NCBI GenBank assembly: GCA_008508345.1
Contig: QNGE01003028.1
Location: 1 to 64,000, forward strand
Length of the DNA stretch: 64,000 nucleotides
Direction: 5' to 3'
Source of the DNA: Paragonimus westermani
Taxonomy: Eukaryota > Platyhelminthes > Trematoda > Plagiorchiida > Troglotrematidae
Part shown: in pieces, positions 62,568-64,000 of the stretch
How the letters are laid out: each line of letters opens with the position of its first letter
Position numbering within the stretch: position 1 is the first letter of the stretch
The notes under the pieces: model-generated
Told to the model about the DNA's origin: nothing
The model's input: the letters and a program-made list of their open reading frames with translations, nothing else
The model's database searches: none
Translations under genes and position numbers: made by a program

Positions 62568-63481
62568 TTAGGAGGCGGTCCTAGCAGGCTGCTTCCGTTC
62601 CGAACTCTTGGGAGGAAGAGTCTTCTGCTGGGCAGTTTGGTGGGTTTCAGGGTGGGTAACTCTGAAGACGGTTTTTGCGCGGTGTGTGTATCCTCAATGC
62701 TTGTGCCTGTGCCTGAGGCGCCGGTCGTTGGAACGACCATACAGACGGTGCCTCCGCTTTCCACAACAGACACAGGGGTCTGAGGGGCTACGTCGATAGC
62801 AGAAACTACGACTTTAGTCTCCAGTTGTAGCTTCTGGTCTGCCAAGATTTGTGACTTAGTCTTGGTCCGCTCTTCGCGTCTCGCTCTCTCTTGCCGGGAG
62901 CGGTCGAAAGATACGCCTTTCAAATGGGCGTTGGCGGACTTTAAAGCCTCTGTTTTGCCTACCACTACCTCGGGACTGAGCATGGCTGGCAAGGTTACCA
63001 AAAGGCCAAGTGACTTTTTGGTTGTCTTGGCCCGCAGCCTACTCGCAAGTACCATGTTTGTGGCATCCGGGGAGAAGGAAGTTCCTAGGACTGTCTTAGC
63101 TAGCTCGGTTGGAGAAGAGGTTGTAGGGAAGCGGCCCCATAAGACAACTCTCTTTTCCCTGAGAGCTTTTTCCTTCATTCTTACTGCCGCCTCCTCTATG
63201 TGGGCAGTTGATAGGGCAACTGCTTTCTTGGTGATTGCAACACCGGGGAGAGCAAGCGCTATATACTCATTCAGGGAATGTAGTTCTAATTTCATTTCGG
63301 ACAGAGTCCGTTGATACTCCTCTATCTTACTCTCCATGGAAGAAATGGAAGGAGATACAGAGCTAAGAAGAGCCCCGCATTTACAGTTGCAGGTTTTCTG
63401 CGTCACTCCACTTGACGTGGTGCGTGTGAGACCAGTCAGCTGCGGAGCGGTGCCTTGGCTTTCGCTGAACCTGCAACTCAT
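62165..63481 (-). CDS. LINE ORF1 protein
   Basis: 438 codons from a genuine ATG. The N-terminus has a CNCKCG cluster (about residues 30-38), followed by a predicted coiled coil (MESKIEEYQRTLSEMKLELH, about 49-70). The middle contains a folded-looking region with VLWGRFPTTSSPTELAKTVL and SRLRAKTTKKSLGLLVTLPA (about 145-195). The second half is basic and Pro/Ser-rich, suited to RNA binding. No RRM or CCHC knuckle was recognised. ORF1 proteins of LINEs coat element RNA; here that role is inferred from position. The last 400 bases overlap ORF2 in another frame. Confidence 0.75.
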   Translation of the reverse strand: MSCRFSESQGTAPQLTGLTRTTSSGVTQKTCNCKCGALLSSVSPSISSMESKIEEYQRTLSEMKLELHSLNEYIALALPGVAITKKAVALSTAHIEEAAVRMKEKALREKRVVLWGRFPTTSSPTELAKTVLGTSFSPDATNMVLASRLRAKTTKKSLGLLVTLPAMLSPEVVVGKTEALKSANAHLKGVSFDRSRQERARREERTKTKSQILADQKLQLETKVVVSAIDVAPQTPVSVVESGGTVCMVVPTTGASGTGTSIEDTHTAQKPSSELPTLKPTKLPSRRLFLPRVRNGSSLLGPPPKAQKASIWPTPINISFSGPITQRPLLSSKPRSQQTRKSNFPWVKTFKHPPKQRNLTGTQSSQVAAPRTLIERPLGSLTYAQAVMSRPHPRRRVVRTTRKNRPSPAPPPSSFLGLLSQALPRTILSIFSRNPTRK

Positions 63482-63749
63482 ACAGATGTAAATAAGAGAT
63501 GAGGAAGCTAGCTGTTTGTACTGGTGTTCGTTAAGATCAGTGCACTTGAAGTGATACCACTTCTAACACTGGTTGCACTGCATGCCGTTTTGTACCGGTA
63601 TTTTACGACCATACCGGCCGCAGGCGCTTGCTACTACAGACTGTGTCTGCTGAGTTCCAGCACTGCTAGATCTGACACGGGTCATTGTCGAAAAGGATGA
63701 GTAATATGCGAGGAGGCTAAAAATAGTACGGACACTATCGAACACGAAC

Positions 63750-63945
63750 GATACAATATGCAATGAATTATGCTATTCGACAAAGAATAGCAATGATTGT
63801 GTAAATTTTTTTGACGCACTGGGCACTAAGATAGCAAAGATATGAATGGACAATGACAGCAAGGAAACACAAGGTTAGAGAATAATACAGATAAAACCGA
63901 GCACAATATGATACGCGATGAATTATGCTATCCGACAAAGTTGGT
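63750..63945. repeat. Two imperfect direct repeats in the LINE 5' region
   Basis: A unit reading ATGAATTATGCTATYCGACA with preceding ACAATATG occurs at about 63752-63786 and again at about 63905-63941, spaced about 150 bases. It may be tandem 5' promoter monomers or the end of a second copy. Confidence 0.7.
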
Positions 63946-64000
63946 CGGTCTTGGTATTTTAGACCCTTCATGCCCCATACCATACGTGTTGCGAACCTCT

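Larger units (their letters stand above)
59215..63980 (-). mobile_element. CR1/Jockey-like LINE with both ORFs intact
   Basis: About 4.7 kb on the minus strand: 5' region with a partial tandem repeat (about 63980-63482), ORF1 (63481-62165), overlapping ORF2 (frame open from 62567 to 59376) and a short 3' UTR. No stop interrupts either ORF, which contrasts with every other element in the window and suggests a young, possibly active copy. The exact termini and target-site duplication were not established. Confidence 0.75.

Noticed and set aside
60255..63314. Plus-strand frames antisense to the intact LINE
   Set aside because: Shadows of LINE ORF1 and ORF2.

Overview
The window looks like repeat-dense nuclear DNA of a parasitic flatworm, most likely a trematode. 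It combines Penelope-like elements (PLEs) with GIY-YIG domains and hammerhead ribozymes, Ty3/gypsy elements whose Gag resembles the CsRn1 lineage, BEL/Pao, an RTE-like LINE whose 3' tail ends in (GATG)n-like repeats, and CR1/Jockey-like LINEs. The identification rests on recognised protein motifs, not on a database search, so the species is not resolved. I saw no bacterial operon organisation, CRISPR array, rRNA or tRNA gene.

Only one host gene is convincingly recognised: two minus-strand exons (about 15.57-16.16 kb) encoding the N-terminus of an RMI1-like (RecQ-mediated genome instability protein 1) protein, with clean splice signals. Its downstream side runs into a gypsy gag fragment at the window's only ambiguous base (N at 15358).

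Layout: 0-3 kb, a decayed CR1-like LINE split by an opposite-strand BEL/Pao fragment. 3.2-3.6 kb, RTE-like RT. 3.8-7.45 kb, a decayed but nearly complete CsRn1-like gypsy on the minus strand. 7.5-11 kb, mostly unassigned, with a CAA-repeat polyglutamine ORF. 11.3-13.6 kb, two PLE copies with hammerheads. 13.7-15.4 kb, RTE tail and gypsy gag. 15.4-16.2 kb, RMI1 exons. 16.2-23.3 kb, unassigned DNA with an RTE tail and two solo LTRs. 23.4-26.9 kb, two PLE copies, one with an inverted pair of pseudo-LTRs. 27.2-30.3 kb, a decayed, nearly full-length RTE-like LINE. 32.5-33.5 kb, PLE 3' end with hammerhead, then a solo LTR. 36.7-50.1 kb, a pair of 1359-bp inverted repeats of at least 99% identity by eye, made of LINE plus solo LTR, around a 10-kb spacer holding two gypsy copies. 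52 kb, gypsy integrase. 54-56.6 kb, LINE fragments meeting tail to tail. 57-59.2 kb, LTR-element and LINE fragments. 59.2-64 kb, a CR1-like LINE with intact ORF1 and ORF2.

The recurrent story is nested and inverted retroelement insertion. The autonomous-looking element is the CR1-like LINE at the right end. The features most worth a second look are the hammerheads with covarying stems, the recent inverted duplication and the RMI1/gypsy junction.
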